Shown here piece after piece: positions 15,441-23,986 of a stretch of DNA of 64,000 nt (the first letter of the stretch is position 1; every line of letters starts with the position of its first letter). The notes under the pieces are model-generated. The model searched no databases, had not been told where the DNA came from, and saw nothing but the letters and a program-made list of their open reading frames with translations. The stretch is from Glaciihabitans tibetensis (GTDB lineage: Bacteria; Actinomycetota; Actinomycetes; Actinomycetales; Microbacteriaceae), in contig NZ_PVTL01000003.1 in the NCBI RefSeq assembly GCF_003003265.1, positions 372,001 through 436,000 of the forward strand, given 5' to 3'. Made by a program: the position numbers and the translations under genes.

Positions 15441-16715
15441 ATGGACCTGACCGTCTACCTGCTTGTGCTGACCGCGCTTCTCCTGCTGCGCGTGCCGGTC
15501 GCCTTCGCGATGATGGCCTCGAGCATGCTGTACTTCTACACCAACGGCAACTCCCCGGGGCTGGCGATTCGGTCTGTGGTTGACGGCATCAACAGCTTTC
15601 CCCTTCTGGCCGTGCCCCTCTTCATCTTCGTGGGAACCGTCGCCAACCATCTGGGCATCGCGAGCCGTCTGTTCGACTTCGCCCTCGCCACACTTCCTCG
15701 GGTACGAGGCAATCTCGCCTACGTGAACCTTGGCACCAGCGTGGGATTCTCGTGGATCAGTGGATCTGCGCTGGCCGACGCCGCCGCGCTGAGCAAGGTG
15801 CTCGTTCCCGAAATGGTGCGCAAGGGATACACATACGGTTTCGCTTCGGGTTTGAGTGCGTCGGGATCCCTGCTGAGCACGATCATGCCGCCGAGCATCC
15901 CGGCGGTGCTTTTCGCGGCAACGGCAGCGATCTCCACCGGGGCACTCTTTGCCGGATCCATCCTGCCAGCCATCCTGATGACGCTCGGCCTCGCGATCTA
16001 TGTTTTCATCTGGGTGCGCAAACGTCCGGGAATGGAGGGGACACGCTTTGACGGACCGGCGTTCCGGACAGCGGGCGTGCGGGTCATCGGCGCTCTCTTC
16101 ACTCCGGTCATCATTCTCGGTGGCATCCTCGGGGGCATCTTCACCCCCACAGAGGCGGCAGCCATCGCGGCCGCCTACATGCTCGTGCTCGGTGCCGCCT
16201 ATCGCACGCTGACCCTGAAGGTGCTCCTCAGGTCAGCGAAGGAAACCGTGGTGGTCACCAGCGGCATCCTCCTCATCCTCGGGGCGGCAAACCTCATGGG
16301 CCAGGTTCTCGCCCGCGAACAGGTATCCCGGGTACTGGGCGACTGGCTCACCAACCTCACCGACAGCCCCATCATCTTCCTGTTGGTGCTCAACGTCATG
16401 CTCCTGCTGCTCGGCACCTTCCTGGAAGCACCGCCGGTCATCCTCGTGCTCGTACCGGTGCTGATGCCGATCGCGGCGCAGTTCGGGATCGATCCCGTGC
16501 ACCTGGGGGTGGTGATGATCCTGAACCTCATGATCGGCTCGCTGACTCCGCCCGTCGGAGCCGTGCTCTTTGTGGTCGGGTCGATCACCAGACAACCGAT
16601 GGGCGTGGTGTTCCGAGGCGTTCTGCCCTTCCTGATTCCGCTCGTCGCGGTTCTGCTGCTCCTCACGGTGTTCCCACCGATCGTGACGATCGTGCCGACC
16701 ATTCTGGGCCTGTAG
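15441..16715 (+). CDS. dctM: TRAP transporter large permease subunit (DctM)
   Basis: A 424-residue membrane protein of the DctM family: many hydrophobic segments, the conserved GSALADAAALSKVLVPEMVR and SASGSLLSTIMPPSIPAVLF regions, and NLMIGSLTPPVG near the C-terminus. It forms the ion-coupled transport channel. It follows dctQ after one base. Confidence 0.93.
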   Translation: MDLTVYLLVLTALLLLRVPVAFAMMASSMLYFYTNGNSPGLAIRSVVDGINSFPLLAVPLFIFVGTVANHLGIASRLFDFALATLPRVRGNLAYVNLGTSVGFSWISGSALADAAALSKVLVPEMVRKGYTYGFASGLSASGSLLSTIMPPSIPAVLFAATAAISTGALFAGSILPAILMTLGLAIYVFIWVRKRPGMEGTRFDGPAFRTAGVRVIGALFTPVIILGGILGGIFTPTEAAAIAAAYMLVLGAAYRTLTLKVLLRSAKETVVVTSGILLILGAANLMGQVLAREQVSRVLGDWLTNLTDSPIIFLLVLNVMLLLLGTFLEAPPVILVLVPVLMPIAAQFGIDPVHLGVVMILNLMIGSLTPPVGAVLFVVGSITRQPMGVVFRGVLPFLIPLVAVLLLLTVFPPIVTIVPTILGL

Positions 16716-16816
16716 ACCCATGCCGACAACTACACATTGCCTTCGGTCCGCTCCTCAGGGCCGTCCAGTGCCGGGCCATCCGACTCCGGCAATCACACAG
16801 TAAAAGGGAGAATCAC

Positions 16817-17863
16817 ATGAGCTACGCTCACGGCACGCGCCGGGTGGTGTTAGGGGCGTCGTTGCTGACGGCGGCGACCCTGCTCATCACCGGGTGCGGC
16901 CAAGACTCCGGGGACACGGCCGACGAGGGCCCAACCGAAAACGAGGACGTCACCCTGACGGTCGCGACCAGCCAGCCCGAAACGACGCCAAACTACTACT
17001 GCGGCGTCGAGCTGCTGAAGGAGCGCCTTGAGGACGCCGACATCGGCTTCACCGTGGAGCTGTATCCGGCGAGCCAGCTCGGCCCCGACACGGAGCGGTT
17101 CGCCGCCGTGCAAGCCGGCGACATCGACATCGACCTGCAGGGCGCTTCCGCCTTGAGTGCGACCTACGAACCCATCGGAGTGGTGGATGCGGCGTATGTC
17201 TTCGATGATGTGGACCATGCGTTCGAGTGGATCGACACCGCATCGTCCGAGCTATTTGAGGATTTCAGCGCAGAGACGGGAGCACGCATTGTCGACGGCT
17301 GGTTCTTCGGAAACCGCACGTTCACGACCACCGACACCCCGATCGAAAGCCCTGATGACCTGGAGGGCCTCGCGATCCGGTTCCCGGATTCGCCCCAGTT
17401 TCTCGCCAACGCCGAGGCAATGGGCGTCACCCCGGTCACGGTAGCGAACGAGGAAATCTATGTCGCTCTCCAGCAGGGGATCGCCGAGGGGCAGGAGAAC
17501 CCCATTGTCGCCACCCACTCGCAGAGTTTCGACGAGATTCTCAAAGTCGCGTCCCTGAACAACCACCAGGTGGGCATTCACTGGCTGGTTGTGGGCGAGA
17601 ACACGTACGACAAGCTCAGCGATGAGCAGTCGGAACTTCTCGACGAAACCCTTCACGGCATCCGTGCCGAGAACCGCGAGTGCGTGGAAGAGGAGACGAA
17701 CAAGATCCTCGACGAGTACCGCGCCGACTCGTCGTACACCGTGGTCGAAGAGGATGAGGTTGACCGCGCTGCCTTCACCGAGAAGGCGGAAGAGTTCTTC
17801 TCGACCTACTACGACGGCGAGCGCCTTGAACTGTACGAGTCCATCCGCGAGATGGCGGGCTAA
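16817..17863 (+). CDS. dctP: TRAP transporter solute-binding lipoprotein (DctP)
   Basis: A 348-residue extracytoplasmic binding protein. The signal peptide ends in the lipobox LITGC (Cys27), so the protein is anchored to the outer face of the membrane. The DctP fold is shown by QLGPDTERFAAVQAGDIDID, RTFTTTDTPIESPDDLEG and GQENPIVATHS. A strong ribosome site (AAAAGGGAG) precedes the ATG. The ligand is unknown; neighbours point to an alicyclic or aromatic carboxylate such as shikimate, quinate or dehydroshikimate. Having the binding protein last (Q-M-P) is less usual than P-Q-M. Confidence 0.9.
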   Translation: MSYAHGTRRVVLGASLLTAATLLITGCGQDSGDTADEGPTENEDVTLTVATSQPETTPNYYCGVELLKERLEDADIGFTVELYPASQLGPDTERFAAVQAGDIDIDLQGASALSATYEPIGVVDAAYVFDDVDHAFEWIDTASSELFEDFSAETGARIVDGWFFGNRTFTTTDTPIESPDDLEGLAIRFPDSPQFLANAEAMGVTPVTVANEEIYVALQQGIAEGQENPIVATHSQSFDEILKVASLNNHQVGIHWLVVGENTYDKLSDEQSELLDETLHGIRAENRECVEEETNKILDEYRADSSYTVVEEDEVDRAAFTEKAEEFFSTYYDGERLELYESIREMAG

Positions 17864-17982
17864 CCAACAGCGGACCGGGAGACAGGGGCGGACCGGGCGA
17901 CCGGAGCGGGCCGGGCGACCGGCTCGCTCCCGCGCCACCCTGAGTCCCGCTCGGGCTCTTGTCACGGGGCACGAAGGGGGCC

Positions 17983-17988
17983 GATACT
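17983..17988 (+). promoter_or_regulatory. -10 element, leaderless start of the first iclR gene
   Basis: GATACT, six bases, then the ATG at 17995. It supports that start against a TTG further upstream. Confidence 0.45.
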
Positions 17989-17994
17989 TCACTC

Positions 17995-18675
17995 ATGCGC
18001 ACCACGCAATGGAACGACGCGGTTTCAGTGATCGACCGGGTGACCCTCGTTTTAGAGTGTTTTCGCGTCGACGACAAGAGGTTGGGTGTGTCCGAACTTG
18101 CTCGCCGCGCGAATTTGCCGAAGTCGACGGTGTCACGCCTCGTCTCGGAACTCGTGGAACATCGCTACCTCGAACGGGACGGCTCGGGTATTCGCCTTGG
18201 CCTTCGGCTGTTCGAGCTGGGCGAGCTCGCGGCGCAGCCCAACGCGCTACGAGGACTGGCATTGTCGACGATGGCAGACCTGCGGGACGCGACCGGGCAA
18301 ACGGTCCACCTGGAGGTTCTGGACGGATCCGACGTCGTGTGCATCGGTGTGTTGCGCGGGCAGGATGCGGTGGGCAGGCACCCGCGGGTGGGGGACCGGT
18401 GGTCGGCCGATTCGACCGCCGCAGGCAGGGTGATGCGCGCCTACGTGCCCGGGTTCGGCTCAGTGCGCGACCCGGGGCTGGTGCTGCGGCACGATCGAGA
18501 GGGTTCGGAGATAACGTGCGCTGCAAGCGCGATCCTCACCCCTGACCTCCAGCCCATCGCAGCCATCGCGATCTCCGGTCCGCAGAGTACCGCGGGTGGG
18601 GAAAGCGTGACTCTCGCCGTGCGGACGGCGGCCATCGCGCTGGGCCGACGTCTTGCCGCCCGCCCGCCCGCGTAG
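17995..18675 (+). CDS. IclR-family regulator with shortened effector domain
   Basis: 226 residues. The N-terminal winged helix is intact (LGVSELARRANLPKSTVSRLVSELV, about residues 23-50). The effector domain begins like that of the IclR protein at 23205 (VLDGSDVVCIGVLRG against VLEGTDVVYIGILPG) but lacks about 30-35 residues after AAGRVMRAYVPG that the paralogue has. The two are clearly duplicates. It may bind a different ligand or none. It lies between the TRAP genes and the dehydrogenase gene and probably controls part of the island. Confidence 0.85.
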   Translation: MRTTQWNDAVSVIDRVTLVLECFRVDDKRLGVSELARRANLPKSTVSRLVSELVEHRYLERDGSGIRLGLRLFELGELAAQPNALRGLALSTMADLRDATGQTVHLEVLDGSDVVCIGVLRGQDAVGRHPRVGDRWSADSTAAGRVMRAYVPGFGSVRDPGLVLRHDREGSEITCAASAILTPDLQPIAAIAISGPQSTAGGESVTLAVRTAAIALGRRLAARPPA

Positions 18676-18676
18676 C

Positions 18677-18693
18677 GTTCCACTAGGTGGCAC
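18677..18693. promoter_or_regulatory. GTTCCA-type motif upstream of the dehydrogenase gene (site A)
   Basis: GTTCCACTAGGTGGCAC, with the imperfect dyad CCACT-A-GGTGG at its core. It lies right after the iclR stop and 116 bp before the dehydrogenase start. Confidence 0.5.
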
Positions 18694-18809
18694 TTCGTAT
18701 TGCCGCGACCGATCCGGTCGCCCACAATTCGACTGAACCGGGTGCGATGAGACCCAGCGTCTAGGAATCCAGCGCCCGAGACACCAGCTTTAGACGAGAC
18801 GACGAGGTC

Positions 18810-19718
18810 ATGGCAGACAAGTTTGCGCGCGCGAGCTCCGCGGCGCCGATCCGGGTGGGGCTCATCGGCCTGGACCTCGACCTGTCGCTCTCCCGGGTGC
18901 TTCACGAGACGGAGGGTGCCGCCCTAGGCCTCAACTACCGCTACGACGTCTTTGACGGCAGTCGCGACCCGGGCTACTCCGACCTCGGCGCAGGAATCCG
19001 GAACGCTCGCGCGGATGGCTACCGCGGAGTGAATGTCACCCACCCCTTCAAGCAGGCCGCAGTGCAGCACGTCGATGCACTGTCGGCAGATGCGCGTGTT
19101 CTCGGCTCGGTGAACACGGTCGTGTTCGATGGCTCCCGTGCGACCGGGTACAACACGGACTGGTATGGCTTTGCCAGGTCCATTGACAAAAATCTCGCGG
19201 CCGTGCCGCGACGCACGGTTGTGCAGTTCGGCGCGGGTGGCGCCGGTGTCGCCGTCGCATATGCCCTCCTGCGCAGCGGCGTGGAACGACTCGTCCTGAT
19301 CGATATCGACGAGACACGCGCCGCCGACACGGCCACCACGCTCAATGCCGCTCACGGGCGCGCGGCGATTCTGCCGGCCCCGGTGGAGGACGCGGCCCGC
19401 TGGATGCGCGCTGCGGACGGCGTGGTAAACGCCACACCCCTGGGAATGCCGGCGAGCCCCGGTTCCGCGGTGCCGGTGAACCTGCTGCAGCCGGCCACCT
19501 GGGTTCACGACGTCGTCTACATGCCGCTGGAAACCGAGCTGATGGCCGCGGCACGGGCGACCGGATGTCTCACCGTGGGCGGTGGACACATGCTGGTCTT
19601 CCAGGCGGCGGAAGGGTTCCGGCTGTTCACGGGCATCGCCCCGGACGAAGCGCGGATGCTGTCGCACCTGGAGCGCATCATCGCCGAGGGCGGCCAGGTA
19701 TCAACGCAGGTCGGTTGA
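18810..19718 (+). CDS. Shikimate/quinate dehydrogenase (QsuD-like AroE family)
   Basis: 302 residues of the shikimate dehydrogenase family. It oxidises shikimate to 3-dehydroshikimate, or quinate to 3-dehydroquinate. Substrate motifs are SLSRVLHE (usual SLSPxxHN), NVTHPFKQ with the catalytic Lys, and YNTDWYGF with the catalytic Asp. The Rossmann region FGAGGAGVAVAYALL ends in LIDIDETRA, an acidic residue suiting NAD rather than NADP. NATPLGMPASPGSAVP and FQAAEGFRLFTG closely resemble Corynebacterium QsuD as I recall it. With the catabolic neighbours this argues for a degradative rather than biosynthetic role. Confidence 0.85.
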   Translation: MADKFARASSAAPIRVGLIGLDLDLSLSRVLHETEGAALGLNYRYDVFDGSRDPGYSDLGAGIRNARADGYRGVNVTHPFKQAAVQHVDALSADARVLGSVNTVVFDGSRATGYNTDWYGFARSIDKNLAAVPRRTVVQFGAGGAGVAVAYALLRSGVERLVLIDIDETRAADTATTLNAAHGRAAILPAPVEDAARWMRAADGVVNATPLGMPASPGSAVPVNLLQPATWVHDVVYMPLETELMAAARATGCLTVGGGHMLVFQAAEGFRLFTGIAPDEARMLSHLERIIAEGGQVSTQVG

Positions 19719-19754
19719 CGCCGGAGTGCTCGGCCGGTGGCGACGCGGCCGCAC

Positions 19755-20228
19755 CTAGCGCGCCGGGTTCTTGCTGCTGCGGGAGGTGATGTGCCCGACC
19801 AGAAAGTCAACGGCGTAGCGATACCCGGCGATCCCACACCCCGCGATGACGGCGTCCGCCATTGTCGAGACATACGACAGATGGCGAAACTGCTCCCGTC
19901 GGTGAATGTTCGACACGTGCACCTCGACAACGGGTATCTCAACGGCGAGCAGCGTGTCCAGCAGCGCAATCGACACCGAGGTCAGCCCAGCCGGGTTCAC
20001 GATGAGGCCGCTCGCGGCGCCTCGCGCCGCGTGGAGGCGGTCGATGATCGCGCCTTCCCAATTGCTTTGGAAGAAATCGAGGTCGTAACCGGCGGCCGTC
20101 GCGGTTTCGCGCGCGAGTGCTTCGGCGTCGGCGAGGGTGTCCGAACCGTAGATGGCCGGCTCGCGGAGCCCGAGCAGGTTGAGGTTGGGGCCGTTCACCA
20201 CGAGGATGCTGGGGCGGGTTGCACTCAT
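19755..20228 (-). CDS. aroQ: Type II 3-dehydroquinate dehydratase, divergent
   Basis: 157 residues. It interconverts 3-dehydroquinate and 3-dehydroshikimate and would link quinate to the pathway. Present: NGPNLNLLG, REPAIYG with the catalytic Tyr, and EVHVSNIHRREQFRHLS with the catalytic His. Three usually conserved positions differ: QSNWEG (usually NHEG or similar), GLTSVSIALLD where biosynthetic enzymes read G-[YL]-THTSVALRD, so a conserved His becomes Ser and an Arg becomes Leu. The ATG has an AAGGAGA ribosome site eight bases upstream. It is divergent from the qsuB-like gene and convergent with the dehydrogenase gene. Confidence 0.88.
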   Translation of the reverse strand: MSATRPSILVVNGPNLNLLGLREPAIYGSDTLADAEALARETATAAGYDLDFFQSNWEGAIIDRLHAARGAASGLIVNPAGLTSVSIALLDTLLAVEIPVVEVHVSNIHRREQFRHLSYVSTMADAVIAGCGIAGYRYAVDFLVGHITSRSSKNPAR

Positions 20229-20241
20229 GAGCGTTCTCCTT

Positions 20242-20277
20242 TGACTGCACTGTGATATTTGACCGCACTGTGATATT
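20242..20277. repeat. Two tandem 18-bp direct repeats upstream of aroQ
   Basis: TGACTGCACTGTGATATT (20242-20259) is followed directly by TGACCGCACTGTGATATT (20260-20277), one mismatch. The pair begins 13 bp upstream of the aroQ ATG, touching its ribosome site, in the region shared with the divergent qsuB-like gene. Looks like a regulator binding site, not a terminator. Confidence 0.75.
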
Positions 20278-20322
20278 CGAAGTGCCATTGTCAGCACGGC
20301 GCTTGATCGTGCGTCCACTGAT

Positions 20323-20339
20323 GTTCCACTGGGTGGGCG
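20323..20339. promoter_or_regulatory. GTTCCA-type motif between aroQ and the qsuB-like gene (site B)
   Basis: GTTCCACTGGGTGGGCG, 67 bp upstream of the dehydratase start. A further partial copy (CGTCCACTGATG) abuts it at 20312-20323. Confidence 0.5.
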
Positions 20340-20406
20340 CGACGATTGCGGCCGACACTCGCCGCGCCCGACACTGAGGCCACCAACCACGAACAGGCGG
20401 TGTGCC

Positions 20407-22245
20407 ATGAAGACCTCCATCGCGACGGTGTGCCTCAGTGGAACTCTCGAAGAGAAGTTGAAGGCGAGCGCCGCGGCTGGCTTCGACGGGGTGGAAATCT
20501 TCGAACCCGATTTCGTCGCCTCGTCGCTCTCACCCGAGCTCGTGGCATCCACCGCTCGCGACCTCGGCCTGACACTCGACCTTTACCAGCCGTTCCGTGA
20601 CTTCGAGGGGGTAGGACAGGAGAAGCTGCGCCAAAACCTGAGACGCGCCGCGGCCAAGTTTGACCTCATGAATCGTCTGGGGATCTCTACGATTCTGCTG
20701 TGCAGCAATGTGGGCACCGCGGTCAGCGCCGACGACGCGCTTGCGGTCGACCAGCTCGGCCGGCTCGGCGACCTAGCGGAGAGCTATGGCGTGCGGGTCG
20801 CCTACGAGGCCCTCGCCTGGGGGCGGTACGTCAACGACTATGAGCACGCCGCGGCCATTGTTCGAGCCGTCGACCATCCCGCGATCGGCCACTGCCTCGA
20901 CAGCTTCCACATTCTCTCCCGCGGGTGGGATCCGGCGGCCATTGAGACCATTCCCGCTGACAAGATCTTTTTCGTGCAGATGGCGGATGCCCCGGGCCTC
21001 ACGATGGATCTGTTGTCCTGGAGCCGCCATCACCGTGTATTTCCCGGTGAGGGAGGCTTCGACCTCGCCGACTTTATGGGCCACCTGTTGCGCGCCGGGT
21101 ATGACGGGCCGATGTCTCTGGAGATCTTCAACGACACCTTCCGCCGCACCGATCCGTTCCGCACTGCGGTCGACGCGATGCGCTCGTTGGAGTGGCTGCA
21201 GGAGTTGGCGTGCCAGGCGCTCGAACGCGACGGCCGAGAGGGATCGCGCATGGAGTTGTCACCGCTGCCAACAATGGTGGCCCCGGTCGGGTTCAACTTC
21301 GTGGAGATCCGTGCAGACGACCACCGGCTTGACCAGGTGCGCACGACACTTCATCAGCTCGGCTTCACCGACGCAGGCAACCATCATTCGAAACCGGTGG
21401 AACTGTGGTCGCAGGGTGGAGCCCGCGTGATCATCAACCGAGGCGACTCCACAGCGGGGTCACCCGCGGTCGCCGCGCTGGGCTTCGACGTGCTCGACCC
21501 TGAGTTGGCGGCAGAACGGGCGGGGCGCCTGCTGGCGCCGCCGGTGCCGCGGGACCGGGGTGCGGGCGATGAACAGCTGCTCGGCGTGCGTGCGCCCGAT
21601 TCGTCGGAGATATTTTTCGGCAGGGTGGGACGTGGGGGAGTGCCCGCCTGGGTGTCCGAATTCGGTGGCAGCACGGAGGTCACGACCGATCCACTCGTCA
21701 CGCGGGTAGACCATGTGAACCTCGCCCAGTCCTGGGAGTACTTCGACGCCGCGGTGCTCTTCTGCACCAGCGTTCTCGCCCTCGATCCGCAGCCCTCACT
21801 CGACGTCGCCGCACCTACCGGACTCGTGCGTAGCCAGGTGATGAGCACAGCCGACGGAATTGTGCGGCTTGTGCTCAACCTGTCACCCACCGGCAGCGCG
21901 GACACCGCCCAGCACGTGGCGTTCGCCTCGACCGACGCGATCGGCGCGGCCCGCCGGGCCCGGGAGCGCGGACTGGCGTTTCTGCCGATCGGCGAAAACT
22001 ACTACGAGGACCTCGACTCGAGGTTTGACCTGAAGCCGGAGTTTCTCGAGGAGATTCGCGAGCTACAGCTAATGTACGACCGGGACGAGCGCGGCGAGTT
22101 CCTTCACTTCTACACCGAGTCCCTCGGGAGCGTGTTTTTTGAAATCGTGGAACGCAGGGGCGGGTATCGCGGTTACGGCGCCACGAACGCTCCGGTGCGA
22201 CTCGCCGCCCAGCACAGCCGCCGCCCGATCGTGGCTGCGCCGTGA
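20407..22245 (+). CDS. qsuB: 3-dehydroshikimate dehydratase fused to a VOC/HPPD-like domain (QsuB type)
   Basis: A 612-residue two-domain protein. Residues 1-280 form a sugar-phosphate isomerase-like TIM barrel that dehydrates 3-dehydroshikimate to protocatechuate. Candidate metal ligands are in VAYEALAWGR, GHCLDSFHI, FFVQMADAP and MSLEIFND. Residues about 290-590 form two vicinal-oxygen-chelate modules like 4-hydroxyphenylpyruvate dioxygenase (GFNFVEIRADD, then TRVDHVNLA and YTESLGSVFFEIVERRGGYRGYG). This is the architecture of QsuB of Corynebacterium, in which the barrel does the dehydration. It is the step that joins the shikimate branch to the pca genes. Confidence 0.9.
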   Translation: MKTSIATVCLSGTLEEKLKASAAAGFDGVEIFEPDFVASSLSPELVASTARDLGLTLDLYQPFRDFEGVGQEKLRQNLRRAAAKFDLMNRLGISTILLCSNVGTAVSADDALAVDQLGRLGDLAESYGVRVAYEALAWGRYVNDYEHAAAIVRAVDHPAIGHCLDSFHILSRGWDPAAIETIPADKIFFVQMADAPGLTMDLLSWSRHHRVFPGEGGFDLADFMGHLLRAGYDGPMSLEIFNDTFRRTDPFRTAVDAMRSLEWLQELACQALERDGREGSRMELSPLPTMVAPVGFNFVEIRADDHRLDQVRTTLHQLGFTDAGNHHSKPVELWSQGGARVIINRGDSTAGSPAVAALGFDVLDPELAAERAGRLLAPPVPRDRGAGDEQLLGVRAPDSSEIFFGRVGRGGVPAWVSEFGGSTEVTTDPLVTRVDHVNLAQSWEYFDAAVLFCTSVLALDPQPSLDVAAPTGLVRSQVMSTADGIVRLVLNLSPTGSADTAQHVAFASTDAIGAARRARERGLAFLPIGENYYEDLDSRFDLKPEFLEEIRELQLMYDRDERGEFLHFYTESLGSVFFEIVERRGGYRGYGATNAPVRLAAQHSRRPIVAAP

Positions 22246-22281
22246 TCAGGCACGCGTGGACTTCAAACCCTGACGCTGTGC

Positions 22282-23037
22282 TCACGGAGCAGGCAGGCGG
22301 GCAGACAGCTCCGCCGCTGCGGTTTTCAACGCCGGGAGGTGCGCGAGGAGGTCCTTGAACGGCAACCTGAACACCGGCGCCGCAATGGCGACCGCGGCAA
22401 CCAGCTGGTCGCCCGCCGAAAACACCGGCGCCGCGAGGGCGTGCATTCCCACCTCGTTTTCCTCCCGCATGGTGCCATAGCCTTGCTCGCGCACCCGGGC
22501 GATCTCGCGCCGGAACACCGACCGGTCGGAGATTGTCTTCTCCGTGCGGGCATACAGCTCGAGATCCTCGACAAGTGCGTCCGTCCTGTCTGAAAAGGCG
22601 ACGAGCACCTTTCCGAGTGCGGTCGCATGCAGGGGACTGTGGGTTCCGGGGTCACTTGTCACCCGGAAGGCCTGCGGACCATCGACCTTGCTCACCGTCA
22701 GAACGTGGTCGCCGTCGAGAATTCCCATGATGCTGGCTTCGCGGGTGTGGGCGGTGAGCGAGCGCAGGGCGGGTAGAGCCGACCCCGTCAGTCCGTTTGC
22801 GTTCGATACCCGTTGGCCGAGCTGGAACACGCGAATGCCCAGCGTGTACCGTTTCGACACGGGATCGAACGCCACGAATCCCTGACCGGCGAGCGACTGC
22901 AGCAGGCGATGAGCGGTGCTGAACGGTAGCTCCGCCTGCCCCGCCAGCTCTGTGGCCGACGCTCCCTGCGCCGAGTCACCCAGCAGTACGAGGAGTGACA
23001 GGGCCTTGCTCACCATGTCGACCTTGACTGCGCCCAC
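22282..23037 (-). CDS. IclR-family transcriptional regulator
   Basis: 251 residues with the full IclR layout: winged helix (ATELAGQAELPFSTAHRLLQSLAGQGFV, about 28-55) and a GAF-like effector domain (HSPLHATALGKVLVAFSD, EVGMHALAAPVF). It is less like the other two IclR proteins here than they are like each other. It starts at a GTG with GAAGGGAAG upstream. It is divergent from the third iclR gene and convergent with the qsuB-like gene. Likely a sensor of a pathway intermediate. Confidence 0.88.
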   Translation of the reverse strand: MGAVKVDMVSKALSLLVLLGDSAQGASATELAGQAELPFSTAHRLLQSLAGQGFVAFDPVSKRYTLGIRVFQLGQRVSNANGLTGSALPALRSLTAHTREASIMGILDGDHVLTVSKVDGPQAFRVTSDPGTHSPLHATALGKVLVAFSDRTDALVEDLELYARTEKTISDRSVFRREIARVREQGYGTMREENEVGMHALAAPVFSAGDQLVAAVAIAAPVFRLPFKDLLAHLPALKTAAAELSARLPAP

Positions 23038-23119
23038 GACCGCTTCCCTTCGCCAGCAATTTACGGCGAAACCTTGCCCGCGGCGTTGACGGCGCAGACG
23101 GTTCGGGCCATGCTGTACT

Positions 23120-23148
23120 CATATTGTAGATGGTGTATCCACAATATG
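23120..23148. promoter_or_regulatory. Inverted repeat between two divergent iclR genes
   Basis: CATATTGT (23120-23127), a 13-base spacer, ACAATATG (23141-23148): perfect eight-base arms in an AT-rich patch midway between the divergent iclR starts. Probably a shared operator or overlapping promoters. Confidence 0.5.
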
Positions 23149-23204
23149 GATAGTGGCGTCCGGGAGGGGCGGCTGCGGCATCCACGAAAGCCAAAGGCGG
23201 TGAC

Positions 23205-23978
23205 GTGCACATGTCGGAGCCGACCCCTGCCGTCACCATCATCGAGCGCATGACCGCCGTGCTGGGCGCCTTCTCGGCGACCCACCCGCGGATGGGCGTC
23301 AACGAGATCGCCCGGCGCGCGGGTCTGCCGAAATCCACCACCTCGCGCCTCGTCTCGAGCTTGGTGCGCCACGGGTACCTCGCGCGGGAGGGCCACCAGG
23401 TCTGCGTCGGCCTCAAGCTATTCGAGCTGGGCAAGCGTGCGGGACAGCCGAACGAACTGCGCTCGCTCGCGTTGCCCACGATGGCCGACCTGCGCAGCGC
23501 CACCATGCAGACCGTTCACCTCTCGGTGCTCGAGGGCACGGACGTGGTGTACATCGGCATCCTGCCGGGGCGTGATTCCTCCGCGCTCCTGTCCCGCGTG
23601 GGCGGCAGGCTCCCGGCGTACGCCACGGGAGCGGGCAAGGCGCTGCTCGCGTTTTCTGAGCCCGCTGTTGTCGAGCGGGTCATCGAGCGCGGCTTCGTGG
23701 CTTACCAGCCGGGCACCATCACGAACTCGCGGGCGCTTCTGCGCGAGCTGGAGTCGATTCGTCGCACCGGATTGGCGTATTCGACGGCCGAGGCGGGCCC
23801 CGGGGTCGCGGGAGCGGCGAGCCCGATCCTGACGTTCGATTCTCGTGCGGTCGCCGCACTGTCTGTCTCGGGTCGCATCGGGCGGTTCGATCCCCAGCGC
23901 GTTGGGCCGGCCGTGCACATGGCGGCGCTTCACCTTGGCAGACTCAGCGCGATGTCGGCCCTGTCGCGGGGGCAATGA
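23205..23978 (+). CDS. IclR-family regulator, probable pca operon control
   Basis: 257 residues. Winged helix MGVNEIARRAGLPKSTTSRL (about 30-50), then the complete effector domain (YATGAGKALLAFSEP, SRALLRELESIRRTGLAYS, GVAGAASPILTFD). It is a full-length paralogue of the IclR protein at 17995. The GTG at 23205 has AAAGG seven bases upstream; an ATG two codons later is the alternative. It sits 149 bp upstream of pcaH with site C between, so it is the best candidate for a PcaR-like regulator. Confidence 0.88.
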   Translation: MHMSEPTPAVTIIERMTAVLGAFSATHPRMGVNEIARRAGLPKSTTSRLVSSLVRHGYLAREGHQVCVGLKLFELGKRAGQPNELRSLALPTMADLRSATMQTVHLSVLEGTDVVYIGILPGRDSSALLSRVGGRLPAYATGAGKALLAFSEPAVVERVIERGFVAYQPGTITNSRALLRELESIRRTGLAYSTAEAGPGVAGAASPILTFDSRAVAALSVSGRIGRFDPQRVGPAVHMAALHLGRLSAMSALSRGQ

Positions 23979-23986
23979 GCGAATCG

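Noticed and set aside
17870-17945. GACCGG/GGGCGACCGG repeats after dctP as a regulatory array
   Set aside because: Imperfect, GC-only and without dyad symmetry; it reads as low-complexity intergenic DNA.
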